The notes beneath the pieces are model-generated. The model searched no databases. It saw nothing but the letters and a program-made list of their open reading frames with translations, and was not told the origin of the DNA. A program made the translations under genes and the position numbers. Positions 21,301-27,944 of a stretch of 64,000 nucleotides of DNA are shown in pieces; the first letter of the stretch is position 1; every line of letters begins with the position of its first letter. The DNA lies in NCBI RefSeq assembly GCF_004798865.1, contig NW_025336598.1, positions 28,149,935 through 28,213,934 on the forward strand, in the 5' to 3' direction. This stretch comes from Varanus komodoensis (taxonomy: Eukaryota; Chordata; Lepidosauria; Squamata; Varanidae).

Positions 21301-22995
21301 AGCCCCGGCGGGTGGCGAGGGCTGTGGGCGCCGGCGGGCAGGGCGGGACAGGCCGGCTGGCTCGGAAGGGCACCGGGAGGACGCGGCCGCCGCCTCCGGC
21401 GAGCAAGCGGAGCCCAGGCGACGCGGGAAGGCGGCGCTGGCAGGGCTGGGGAGCCGCTGCGCTCCCGCCCCAGGCGGCGGAAGGCGAGCCGAGCGTGCCC
21501 GGGCGAGCGGGGCGACAGGCCTCTCCGCCGCCACCGAGGCCGCGCGGCGCCTCCGGCCGTCGGGAAACAATGGGCGGCGCGGCCTGGGGGCGCGTGCCCC
21601 GAAGTGGCGGGAAGGCGGGCGAGGGGAGCCCGGCGCGCCCCCCGCCGCCACGCCCGCGGCCCAGCCGGCGCTCCTCCGCGGGGGCACGTGGACCTGGCGA
21701 GCCCGCTGCGCCGTCCGGAACCGGGCCGCCCGCCTCGCTCGACGCCTCCGCCGCGGGAGGAGAGCAGCGCAGCCGTTCCGTTAGCGGGCCGCCGCTCTGC
21801 TCCTCCTCCCCGGCAGGCGCAGGATACGCGGCAGGGACGGGGCGTTCATGCCTCGCGGCCGCGCCGCTTTTTCCGGGGCAGCAGCCGCTCCTCGCTCGGC
21901 CGCGGCGGGGCTCGGGCGCGCGCGCACCCATCTGCATGCAGGCGCGAATTTATGTAAGCTCGCACGCCGGCCGTGTGCGGCGGCGGCGGCGGCGCCTTCC
22001 AAGGGCCGCTTCCTCCGGCACCTGGATTTGCAAAGGCGGGTGGAGGGGCAGCGGCCAGCGGCACGGAAAAGCTCGTAGGCGAGACAATGGAGCGGGGGAG
22101 AAGCCCACGGGAGCAGGGCGCCGGCTAGCCCAGGGGGCGGGGCACAGGAGTGCGCCCCGGTCCAGTCCCGTTCTTTCCGCAGGTGGCCACGGACGGCAGT
22201 GGGGCAAGGCTGGCGCCATCCGGGCCACTCCGGGCCCGCCGTCGGCCCCGCCTCTTTAGCCAAGCGCTTCCCTCTGCTTTCCAGGCGCCATCCCGCCCCC
22301 GCCCCCCCGCTCTGTCGCTCGTGATCGCTTCACCCCCCCTCCCCCGCCACTCCCTCCCGCGCGGCCCTCTGGGCGGCTAAGCGCCCGTCCGAACGGCCTG
22401 GGCCAAGCGGGGCATGGCTCCTCCCCGCACGCCCGGAGACCGGGGCCCTCCGCCACGGCGGCTGCCTGCGCTCGAGAGCCTCCGAGGGCGCGGCGGAGCC
22501 AGGCCGCGCCGTGAGAGCGGCTGCCACGGAGGCGCGCGGGGCCGCACTCGCGCGCCTGCCAAGCACGCGTGGGCTGGGCCCGGGCTGGCTCTCCGCGGCG
22601 CCGCAGGGCGCCCGCCGGTGCCCCGGGGCAGGAGCAGCCCCGCGCTCCTCCCGCCCGGCTGGGAGCGGCGCCTCTCCGCGCCCTTCCCTCCGGGGCTCCG
22701 AGGCCGAGCCCGCGCCGCGCCGCCTCCCACGCCCACCGCCGGCCTCGGCCCCCCGGCGCAGGGAACGCGAAGGGCTTGGGCGCCGCCCGCCTCCCCGCGG
22801 CCCGGACTCGCGCCTCCGTCCTCGCAGCCCCAGCCGAAAATGACGCCGCATGCACCGCGCGATGCCTGCCAAACGAAGATGGAGCCGCGCGCGCGCGCGC
22901 ACGCCCCCCTCCCCCGCAGACCTACTTGTGGGTCGCAAATTCGTCGGATTGGGATCCTGAGCAGGAGTAGACGAGGACGGCTCCGAGGTGGCCAT
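1..22995 (-). CDS. GAD1: GAD1 (glutamate decarboxylase 67), 5' part of the gene, coding exons 2-5
   Basis: Glutamate decarboxylase 67 converts L-glutamate to GABA and CO2 using pyridoxal phosphate, in the cytosol of GABAergic neurons. Four coding exons on the minus strand (22926-22995, 18455-18517, 6735-6896, 1725-1967) join in phase to about 179 codons that follow vertebrate GAD67 almost residue for residue: start MATSEPSSS, then [68 protein letters not shown], ending at [11 protein letters not shown]. All introns are GT-AG. The N-terminal segment is the variable region that distinguishes GAD67 from GAD65. The decarboxylase fold begins in exon 5. The PLP-binding lysine (NPHK motif) and all later exons lie left of position 1, so the gene is cut by the window edge and not broken. 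GAD65 (GAD2) is excluded because its N-terminus differs. Identity is very secure. Confidence 0.97.
298..366 (+). repeat. (TTTC)n microsatellite
   Basis: About 17 uninterrupted TTTC units. Open frames through it (Lys/Glu-rich on one strand, Phe/Ser/Leu-rich on the other) are artefacts of the repeat. It lies in GAD1 intron 5. Confidence 0.98.
1161..1190. repeat. Dispersed palindromic repeat, copy 1 (partial)
   Basis: Reads CAACCCTATGCATG then TTTACTCAGAAG, one arm of the short quasi-palindromic unit that recurs through the window. Confidence 0.6.
1725..1967 (-). CDS. GAD1: GAD1 exon 5
   Basis: 243 nt giving 80 full codons plus split codons at both ends (phase 1 in, phase 1 out). It encodes [20 protein letters not shown] through [11 protein letters not shown]. 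The acceptor is cccttgctcag at 1968 and up. The donor is G|gtgaga, with GT at 1724-1723. The split first codon G|AT (Asp) is completed by the final G of exon 4. This begins the conserved PLP-dependent decarboxylase domain. Compared with human, I see Asn-to-Thr in [11 protein letters not shown] and His-to-Asn in ELSDNPESL. Confidence 0.97.
2330..2535 (+). mobile_element. L2-like LINE 3' end fragment
   Basis: An AT-rich 3' UTR-like stretch ends in GCAAACTGCCCAGAGACCTC and ATTGGAGGGTGGTAT. This matches the usual end of reptile L2 elements (aaaccgcccagag ... attgggcggtat). It runs straight into an ATC microsatellite, as these tails often do. Confidence 0.6.
2532..2596 (+). repeat. Compound (ATC)n(ACC)n(CTG)n microsatellite
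   Basis: About nine ATC units, then about eight ACC units, then about five CTG units, abutting the L2-like tail. A poly-His reading frame here is not a gene. Confidence 0.95.
3060..3142 (-). mobile_element. tRNA-derived SINE head fragment
   Basis: Resembles the inverted head of the reptile tRNA SINE: a gtgaacctggatcgcc B-box-like segment, then cactacattgcactgac matching the A-box side. The tail is absent. Confidence 0.4.
3874..3898 (+). repeat. (CA)n microsatellite
   Basis: About 12 CA units in GAD1 intron 4. Confidence 0.95.
4452..4688 (+). mobile_element. BovB (RTE-clade) LINE, 3' end
   Basis: Encodes the C-terminal end of the BovB reverse transcriptase [42 protein letters not shown], then [20 protein letters not shown] with a stop. 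The DNA tail GGGTCACGATGGGTCGGACA then CAACTTCATGACTAACAATAA is the BovB 3' signature. It is 5'-truncated, as is usual. The short frame is still open, suggesting a fairly young copy. BovB is known for horizontal transfer between squamates and ruminants, and its tail is shared with the Sauria SINEs below. Confidence 0.9.
4866..4985. mobile_element. hAT-like MITE, copy 1 (hairpin type)
   Basis: Inverted arms: gtgctctccagatgttctgg at the left and ctaaaacatctggaagacat at the right. The centre reads aactcccaggatcc ... ggctggggttgttgggagtt. This is the common squamate non-autonomous repeat with the actacaactcccatca core. Confidence 0.6.
5325..5548 (-). mobile_element. tRNA-derived SINE with L2/MIR-like tail
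   Basis: Read on the minus strand: a tRNA-like head (ccagtgtggtgaaatggtta), an internal segment (gtgactgggccag) and the conserved tail ctcagcctaatctacctcac agggttgttgttg. The plus strand therefore shows caacaaccctgtgaggtaga. Near full length. Confidence 0.8.
6290..6370. mobile_element. hAT-like MITE, copy 2 (partial)
   Basis: Fragment with tctgggagctgtagcccaag and acaccttgaaggcaccaggg, resembling one arm and the core of the hairpin family at 4866. Weak on its own. Confidence 0.35.
6735..6896 (-). CDS. GAD1: GAD1 exon 4
   Basis: 162 nt encoding 53 full codons from [20 protein letters not shown] to [14 protein letters not shown]. The acceptor is gacggcgtag|GC, the donor G|gtaagt. Split codons join to Gly with exon 3 and Asp with exon 5. 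It corresponds to human [20 protein letters not shown] with one extra residue in the [10 protein letters not shown] stretch. The exon sits at the edge of a CpG-dense block, which explains its GC-rich codon use compared with exon 5. Confidence 0.96.
6740..8450. promoter_or_regulatory. CpG-dense block over GAD1 exon 4
   Basis: By eye, CpG is frequent and GC content high from exon 4 into intron 3. Long open frames on both strands are GC-driven and match no family I know. TATA-like strings (gtatttatgcg near 7100, ccataaaagggcc near 7968) occur on the plus strand, without a clear transcript. Confidence 0.6.
8741..8814. repeat. Dispersed palindromic repeat, copy 2
   Basis: acagtctactcagaagtaag followed by tccgatagagttcaatgcg, the core of the recurring unit. 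Confidence 0.65.
9108..9121. promoter_or_regulatory. RFX X-box, perfect palindromic form
   Basis: GTTGCCAAGGCAAC matches the symmetric RFX consensus: two GTTGCC/GGCAAC half-sites separated by AA. It lies in a CpG-dense block of GAD1 intron 3. Confidence 0.6.
9859..9891 (+). promoter_or_regulatory. Candidate TATA core promoter antisense to GAD1
   Basis: TATAAAT at 9859-9865 inside a CpG-dense block, with an initiator-like CTCACT whose A is 32 nt downstream (9891). It would drive transcription rightwards, opposite to GAD1. No downstream coding exon is recognised. If real, the product would be non-coding. Confidence 0.35.
10346..10430. mobile_element. hAT-like MITE, copy 3
   Basis: Arms ttggactacactcccatcg and gaggactgtagtccaaaacc form the inverted repeat of the family seen at 4866, with ggctggggctgatg in the centre. 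Confidence 0.6.
11872..11892 (+). repeat. Poly-C run
   Basis: A C homopolymer broken by a single G near its end, in GAD1 intron 3. Length is likely unstable. Confidence 0.9.
12310..12395 (-). mobile_element. tRNA-like SINE head fragment
   Basis: Resembles the inverted head of a second reptile SINE type: attgaacccagaacgctctg (B-box side), then gaagcaggtgctctcgctac (A-box side). No tail follows. Confidence 0.4.
12425..12510. repeat. Dispersed palindromic repeat, copy 3
   Basis: gctgcaatcccgtcacgctt, actaaggagtaagcaccact and tctgagtaaacatgcagagg together give both arms of the unit. Confidence 0.65.
13280..13900. promoter_or_regulatory. Candidate intronic enhancer: CCAAT and homeodomain motif cluster
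   Basis: Two direct copies of an approximately 18 bp unit containing CAGCCAATGAC (13312-13348), an inverted CCAAT (TAATTGGCTGAC) just after, an E-box CAGCTG, then CAATAATTAAGCCATTGG with homeodomain TAAT cores. Further on are CACGTG and GTGTATAAAAC near 13855-13880. Clustered NF-Y, homeodomain and E-box sites suit an interneuron enhancer. No function is shown directly. Confidence 0.4.
15488..15514 (+). repeat. (GGCTCA)n hexamer repeat
   Basis: Four GGCTCA units in GAD1 intron 3. Confidence 0.9.
15943..16163 (-). mobile_element. tRNA SINE copy within CpG block (GC-shifted)
   Basis: Tail in inverse: tatcctcacaacaaccctgt and gaggtaggtcaggctgag. Head in inverse: cactaaccattatgccacac. Its body carries many CpGs compared with the copies at 32.5 and 60.4 kb. 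Confidence 0.75.
16285..16470 (-). mobile_element. Second tRNA SINE copy within CpG block (GC-shifted)
   Basis: Tail in inverse: caacaaccccgtgaggtagg and tcaggctgagaggc. The head is diverged into GC-rich sequence. It lies 120 bp from the previous copy in the same orientation. Confidence 0.7.
16891..16960. repeat. Dispersed palindromic repeat, copy 4
   Basis: ggctgcagtccttagacacc, gctgaactcaaccgggctga and cttctaaacagacacgcaac give a GC-shifted copy of the unit. Confidence 0.6.
18052..18065 (+). promoter_or_regulatory. CTCF-like motif
   Basis: ACAGCAGGGGGCGC differs at about one position from the CTCF core CCASYAGRKGGCRS. It lies in intron 3, 390 bp beyond exon 3. Confidence 0.45.
18391..18426 (+). 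repeat. G-rich (GGGGCA)n tract, G-quadruplex-like
   Basis: Seven or more runs of three to four G in 36 bp, including repeated AGGGGC units. It starts 29 bp downstream of the exon 3 donor, with the G-rich strand opposite the GAD1 sense strand. Confidence 0.7.
18455..18517 (-). CDS. GAD1: GAD1 exon 3
   Basis: 63 nt encoding [20 protein letters not shown] flanked by split codons: A|CC (Thr) with exon 2 and G|GC (Gly) with exon 4. The acceptor is ttccttttag|CC, the donor G|gtaaga. This short exon is nearly invariant in vertebrate GAD67 (human reads CTRKLGLKICG). Confidence 0.97.
18725..18752 (+). repeat. (ATT)n microsatellite
   Basis: About nine ATT units. Confidence 0.95.
19084..19105 (+). repeat. 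(GAAAC)n pentamer repeat
   Basis: Four GAAAC units. Confidence 0.85.
19772..19799 (-). promoter_or_regulatory. RE1/NRSE, spacer-expanded form
   Basis: On the minus strand TTCAGCACC and GGACAGCGCC, both perfect RE1 half-sites, are separated by 9 bp instead of 2. REST is known to bind such split sites when the spacer is lengthened by about 5-8 bp. It lies in GAD1 intron 2. Confidence 0.6.
19993..20022 (+). repeat. (GGAGC/AGAGC)n pentamer repeat
   Basis: About six degenerate pentamers. Confidence 0.85.
20181..20248. repeat. Dispersed palindromic repeat, copy 5
   Basis: tactaagttccactcaattc and agtggaatttacttcagagg form the inverted core, followed by aatctgcaatg. Confidence 0.6.
21048..21062 (+). 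promoter_or_regulatory. CTCF-like motif
   Basis: GCCTGCAGGGGGCGC contains the GCAGGGGGCGC CTCF core variant. It is in the CpG-dense block of intron 2. Confidence 0.4.
22926..22995 (-). CDS. GAD1: GAD1 exon 2, coding part with start codon
   Basis: 70 nt, 23 codons plus one base: [20 protein letters not shown] then RPT. The start ATG at 22995 has A at -3 and G at +4 and is the first ATG after the acceptor. The NLRPTT junction with exon 3 is the same as in human GAD67. The segment before YDTW is 24 residues here compared with 28 in human, a short deletion in the low-complexity Ser/Ala stretch. Confidence 0.95.
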
Positions 22996-23072
22996 GTGCT
23001 CCCGACTCTAAGCCCTGCGAGCCCAGCTTTGGTGCTTCGCTGTGTTGCGGACCCCGCCAGCGAGAGGCTCGG
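22926..23072 (-). other. GAD1: GAD1 exon 2 (5' UTR part plus start codon exon)
   Basis: The acceptor tctttccttgcag|CC precedes 77 nt of 5' UTR with no upstream ATG, then the coding part at 22926-22995. Donor A|gtaggt. Confidence 0.85.
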
Positions 23073-23663
23073 CTGCAAGGAAAGAGAGAGGCGGGTTTAG
23101 AAACCGGGTCCTTGGAGGGTCGCGGGTCGCGCTGCCCGCGCTCTGCCTCCGCCTTTGTTTATTCGGGAGGCGCGACGGTCCGGAGGCGCGTCCGCGGCCG
23201 AGCCTGGGCAGTGACACTCCGGGGAAGCGGCGGTCGTCGGAGGCGCGCTGGGGCGGGGAGGGCGCGCGTGGGGCGGCGGGCAAGCCGCACAAAGGGGCCG
23301 CGTGGGAAGGAGCGCCCGGTTCCGACGAGACGAGACGGGCCTCGGAGCCAGACAGCGCGGGTCTCTCGCCCGCCTCCTCGCGATCCAGACAACAAAGCTC
23401 CGTGGACGCAGAAGGGGCTGGCGGCGCCGGCCCTCGCCGGTCTGGCCACGGCTGGCGGTCACGGCCGGCGCGGAGACGTCTGCACGGCGCCGGCGAGCGC
23501 AGCCGTGCCTTTGCGACTGGAGGAGAGGCGAGCGCGTCGCCCGCGCCGGAGGAGAAGGATGGCTTCAGCCGACCATAAAGTCTGTGGTAATTATATCAAC
23601 GGGCAATGAGGAGGGCGATTACGGTTCGCACCAAATGGGAAAAGCAGCTTCCAATAAGCGGCC

Positions 23664-23668
<5 letters not shown>

Positions 23669-23694
<26 letters not shown>
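23669..23694 (+). repeat. (CAG)n trinucleotide repeat
   Basis: About nine CAG units. In the GAD1 pre-mRNA it would read (CUG)n, within intron 1. Confidence 0.9.
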
Positions 23695-23888
23695 GAGAAG
23701 AGGAGGAGAGGATGCTCAGGTCGTAAGTCGTGGTGGAAAGAAGTCTTGTGACAGCCGATCGTGCATCTTTCCTTCTTCCAGCTGCATGCAACGCCAGACT
23801 AAGTAACGTGGCGGGCGGATAACTTCGCTGTGGGCGAACAATGCGGATAAAAGGAACCATGAAGGCGGCACTCGCCACACCGTTATCG

Positions 23889-23953
23889 AGGAGTAGGTCC
23901 TACTGAACAGGGGGGGCTTACTTCTGAGTAGATACGTCCAGGATTGCGCTGTA
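23889..23953. repeat. Dispersed palindromic repeat, copy 6
   Basis: ggagtaggtcctactgaaca, ggcttacttctgagtagata and cgtccaggattgcgctgt form a well-preserved right half. Confidence 0.7.
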
Positions 23954-24756
23954 AACCAATATATTTTATGCAGCAACTCACACCTATTCACACAGACACA
24001 CAAAGAGCAGCACACACGAAAGGTGTGCGGCCAGAGACGTGCACCTGCACACTTAATCGAGAACAATGAGATTAAATGGGGCACAATTCGTTTTTGCATT
24101 TTCACAAATAAGACGCGGTGTGCATTCGTTACGAGTTGCCTGGCCTTTCTGGAGCAGCTTTTCATATGGATCCTTTGCTCCGCGTTTCAGAGATCCCAGT
24201 CGATTTCCAGCAGCCACTCCTGGTTCGGTGGCCTGCAACCCGCCTCTCTCCTTCCCTCCCCATGCGCTGGACGGCTCAGATTGGTTTTGCCCGATTTAGT
24301 AAATACAAATCCAAGGTCACAGCAAATTAAGTTTGGTCGCGATCTGGCAACACCTGTCAGCATTGCATTATTTAGACGAAAAGTTTCCACGAAAACACAA
24401 CCGGTGCTAGAAAACAATGGCTTCGGGAGGAGAGGTCGGGGGGAGACTATTTTGTAATGCGCGGTCTGCGTAATTTAATTTAAAATCACGAATCTTAGCT
24501 CCCCGAGGCTGAGAGGAACAGGCACTCCGGGCCGAGCTTGGAAGGGAAGTAACAGGTTACCACCATAAACATCCGCTTCCCATTCTCCTCGCCAAATATT
24601 CTTGAATCAAATTCACACGGGAGAAAACACCGAATCTGTGCGATGCAAAAAGCTCCACACTCACGGAAGAGGATATCTCAAAAAACCTGGCTGACACAGA
24701 AAAAGAGAGCCTGGGGTGGGGGGAATAGAATTAAATCAAAAATTAAGAAAACTTAC

Positions 24757-24826
24757 CAGCTGCAGATGCAAGGAGCTAGATCAAAGTCCCGAAGACCGAA
24801 CCGGAGAAGATGGAGAAATCAAATCT
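24757..24826 (-). other. GAD1: GAD1 predicted non-coding exon 1
   Basis: About 70 nt from a predicted start at 24826 to a strong donor CTG|gtaagt at 24756. It contains no ATG, so with exon 2 the 5' UTR would be about 147 nt before the first ATG. Vertebrate GAD1 is known to have non-coding first exons. Inference from core promoter spacing plus donor. Confidence 0.7.
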
Positions 24827-24870
24827 GAGCCTTGGAAGGACTTGGCGCTTATAAACCCCGCCACGAACGA
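24820..24870 (-). promoter_or_regulatory. GAD1: GAD1 core promoter (GC box, TATA, Inr)
   Basis: On the minus strand GGCGGGG runs into GTTTATAAGC. The first T of TATAAG (24853) lies 27 nt before the A of TCAGATT (24826), a full match to the initiator YYANWYY. A GACGTC half-CRE lies just upstream. Confidence 0.7.
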
Positions 24871-25645
24871 CGTCGGAATCTCAATGGCGCCCTGGAATTT
24901 AATTCGAGACGACCCTTCCCCGCGCACGAGCGCTCGGGGTATGCTTCTTTCCCAAGCGTGACTTCTTGGCTGGTCCGTGGCGACGCAGGCATGAGTCACA
25001 GCGCACCCCCTTTGCTCCAGCATGGGAGGCAAGATCGCCGGAGTTTGGGGCGGGGGTAGAAGGGGGAATCACGCGCCTCCGGGGGCTGCTGCGTCTTCCT
25101 CGGCGAACGCGACTCACTTGCAGGTGTCGCGGGTCCCTGAAGGAGGAAGGAAGTGGGCAGTGCGGTGACGGAGGCTTTGCAACTCGATTATGAATCCAGA
25201 TCACGAAGGAAGGAAGCGGTTGACCCGAGAGCGCACCCTTACCGCACGCCGGGAGAAGGGCAGGGCAGCCTGGAGGGCGGCGCTTTCCTCTCGCCCTGAG
25301 CCAGTCCCCTGGATGCCCTGCAGGAGCCCTGAAAGACGGAGCCCGTCCCCGTTCGGGGCGCGCCTTGCCCCCGCTAGCCTTCATCGGGTCTGCTGATGAA
25401 GCTCGCTTTCCGGGAGGCAGCCGGTCGACCCCAGTCGGGGCTCATCGACGTCTTTGTTGGGCAGCATTATTAGCGCCCGGGACGTTCCGGTGAGACGAGT
25501 GGGCAGTGGCCTTCGGGGGGAACAATTCCTTCCCCGATTCACTGGGGGGCTCAGAGAAGTTGCGGAAAGCCCACCGACCATTTGCTGCCGTCTAGGAGGG
25601 GGAGGGGGCGGGAAGCCTGGCTCTGAATGAACCCTTTGAGAGGCT

Positions 25646-25660
25646 CCACTGGGGGGCGCC
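25646..25660 (+). promoter_or_regulatory. CTCF-like motif (weak)
   Basis: CCACTGGGGGGCGCC differs from the CTCF core at one informative position. It is 0.8 kb upstream of the predicted GAD1 start. Confidence 0.35.
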
Positions 25661-26635
25661 AATGAACCAGAGACGGGAGAGCGCCTCGGCGTCCTTTCCG
25701 CTTAACTACAGACTGGAGAACACCTGGCCGCCCGGCCGCGGATTTAGCAACACAATCACACACGCGCGCACGCGCACTGAGCCGCGGTCCTAGCAGCGCT
25801 CTTTGTCCAGAGACGAAATTGAAGGAGAGAAGGGGAAACCTTCTACGTCCTGGGAAACCTTCCTGGGTTTTAAAATATGCCATTCCTCGTCGACGCAGGA
25901 TGTGCTTTGCTTTGGCGCCAAGAAACTGCTTAGCCAGATGTAGAAAGGGGCAATCAAACACCATGTCGCAGTGCACGCGCGCACACACGCGCGCACACAC
26001 GGGAGGCAGGGGGAAGAGAATGGGAAACAGTCGTGTGGATGTCAGGAGAGCTCTTACGGAGGAGAGTCAGCCAGCAGCCCTCAGTGCAGGTTCTGCTCGT
26101 GCGACCTTTCCGAAGGACTCGGGGGAAAACCGCCGACCCTTCGGCCGGGAGGGCCGCGCAAGGCAGGCAGGGCAGGGCGAAGGGCGGCGCAGGACGGTCG
26201 CTCCGCCGGCCCTCGCAGCGGCCCTGCCGCTTGCCGTCCTGTCACCAACGAGGCCAGAGCGCCGCCGCTCTTCGCTTGTGGCTTGACGGCTATGCCCCGA
26301 TCACAGCCGTCGTTATTTCCGGAAATCTTTTTTTTAACTTTGGGCCGAACTTTTCCTTCCTTGCCTTAACAGCAGGATACTTGTGCAACGCTCAGAAAGG
26401 ACACGTTTCCCGGGCCTTGGAAGACTAGCATTTGCATTTGGCGAGCGTATTCTAAAGGAATACTGCTAGGAAGAAGAGTGTGGCGAACTGAGGCAGCTCC
26501 GCACAAGCCACACAACGATCGCCTTTACCGAGCACTCCTTCCGCGGGAAACGCCGGCTCCCAGGGCCCGGCGGAGGGCGTGTGTTCCGTGTGGGGGCGCG
26601 GGCCGTGTGGGGCGCGGGCCGGCGCCGGGAGGGCT

Positions 26636-26656
26636 TTCAGCACCTCGGAGAGCGGC
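26636..26656 (+). promoter_or_regulatory. RE1/NRSE (REST site), canonical
   Basis: TTCAGCACC, spacer TC, then GGAGAGCGGC. All 17 positions of NTYAGMRCCNNRGMSAG match, and about 18 of 21 match the long consensus. It is 1.8 kb upstream of the predicted GAD1 start. REST silences neuronal genes outside neurons, which fits GAD1. Confidence 0.7.
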
Positions 26657-27928
26657 GCCGGCGACAAACGCGACCCGGCTCTGCTAGAGAGAGGAGCGGC
26701 TGTGCCGCGGAGCGGGTTTGGGGTGCAGGCGGTGAGCGCCTCCCCCATCTCCAGCTGGGCCTTCACGTTGCCGCTTTCTCCCCACTTCGCCCCTTCGGAT
26801 CAAGCCGAGGGGTCGTGCAGAGGGCCACTGATGGAGGAATAGCATCTCTGGACACTTGGGTTCACCGGCACTGGACAGAGCCAGGGATAGGGGAGAAAGA
26901 AGCAGGGCTTCCAAAACACGGCAGGCCTCACCCACAAGGTAAATCAGGGAAAGGCAGGTACAGTAATGGAGAAAAGTCACCCCGCACTGGTCCCTCCAAA
27001 GCAGGGATCACACCCTGAGCACAGGCAGGTGGATTTCAAATGGGTGCAGGTTCTACTTTGTTTTTCACTACAGACCAGAGCTTCACCAGCCTGAGGCAGC
27101 TGCTCAGGAAAGGTGGACACAGAATTGCAGAGACAGTGCCTCTGAACACATGCGTTGCTCAGGAACCGCAGTGCCAGGACTGGCATTTATTTGCCTCTGA
27201 ATTCTTCAATATACAAATCTACCAGGTTTTTTCCAATGTTTTTGACTTCAGCAGCATAATGGAGAGGAGGAAGGTGCTGTTACTGTTTCATCATTGGGAG
27301 GAGGAAGAAACCTCTTGCTGATTGGCCACGTACCTTCCATTCCACCCTCTGACCAGCTAGAGCACCTGGAGCTCTCTCTCATCAAAAACATGACACACCA
27401 AGTGCAGAATACAAAACCTCATGGTTTCCAAGACAGTTGAATTGCTCCAGCTAAAAGCTAACAGCCCTTGCACATTTGGGCTTCCTTTAATGCAGGGCAG
27501 GAGTGGGAAATTAATTGTAGGCAGTTCTTAAATAACAATAAAACTAATTTGATAATATTAACACCACTTTATTTTAAACAAAGACAAATAACTGTAGCTT
27601 CACTTAAAGCACTTTCAGACCTAAGGAAGAGGAGAAAATCTGAAAATTACACTTATTTGACTCTTTAGAACCTTTCATAAAAACTAAGCTGTGTTGGCCT
27701 ATATACAAATAACATAATGACAGACAATTATTATGAATAAAATGACCAGACATATTATGAAAACTGACTTTGAATAACAGTTTAAAGCAAAGTCCTTCTA
27801 AAGAAGCGAACTAATTTCAGCAGATCACTGCAAATGAAAAGGTGGGACAAAAATGTGACAGAACTGTTAGTAAACATTCAGTTCAAAGGGATCTTTTCCG
27901 CTTTCCTTTTCCGCTTAATAAGATTTGT

Positions 27929-27944
27929 CCCCCAGATGGCGCTA
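27929..27944 (+). promoter_or_regulatory. CTCF-like motif in the GAD1-ERICH2 interval
   Basis: CCCCCAGATGGCGCTA matches CCACCAGGGGGCGCTA at 13 of 16 positions, including the invariant CCAG..GGCGCTA. It lies in AT-rich sequence, so chance GC content does not explain it. Confidence 0.55.

Larger units (their letters stand above)
18518..22925 (-). other. GAD1: GAD1 intron 2
   Basis: About 4.4 kb. It holds an (ATT)n tract, short pentamer repeats, a palindromic repeat copy, a spacer-expanded RE1 (19772-19799), a CTCF-like motif (21048) and a long CpG-dense block leading into exon 2. No coding exon is recognised. Confidence 0.75.
19640..23560. promoter_or_regulatory. CpG-dense block spanning GAD1 exon 2
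   Basis: Almost continuous high CpG by eye at 19.64-20.01 and 20.93-23.56 kb, covering the start codon exon. Several overlapping open frames of 200-330 codons on both strands have the Arg/Pro/Ala/Gly bias of GC-rich DNA and no recognisable domain. Confidence 0.7.
23073..24756 (-). other. GAD1: GAD1 intron 1
   Basis: About 1.7 kb bounded by the exon 1 donor and exon 2 acceptor. CpG-dense to 23.56 kb. It then holds a CAG tract, one palindromic repeat (23889-23953) and an AT-richer part near 24.3-24.6 kb with E-box (CACCTGTCA) and TAAT cores. Confidence 0.75.

Noticed and set aside
21270-22259. Overlapping open frames of up to 329 codons on both strands
   Set aside because: GC-rich intron 2 sequence with few stop codons by chance. 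No recognisable protein.
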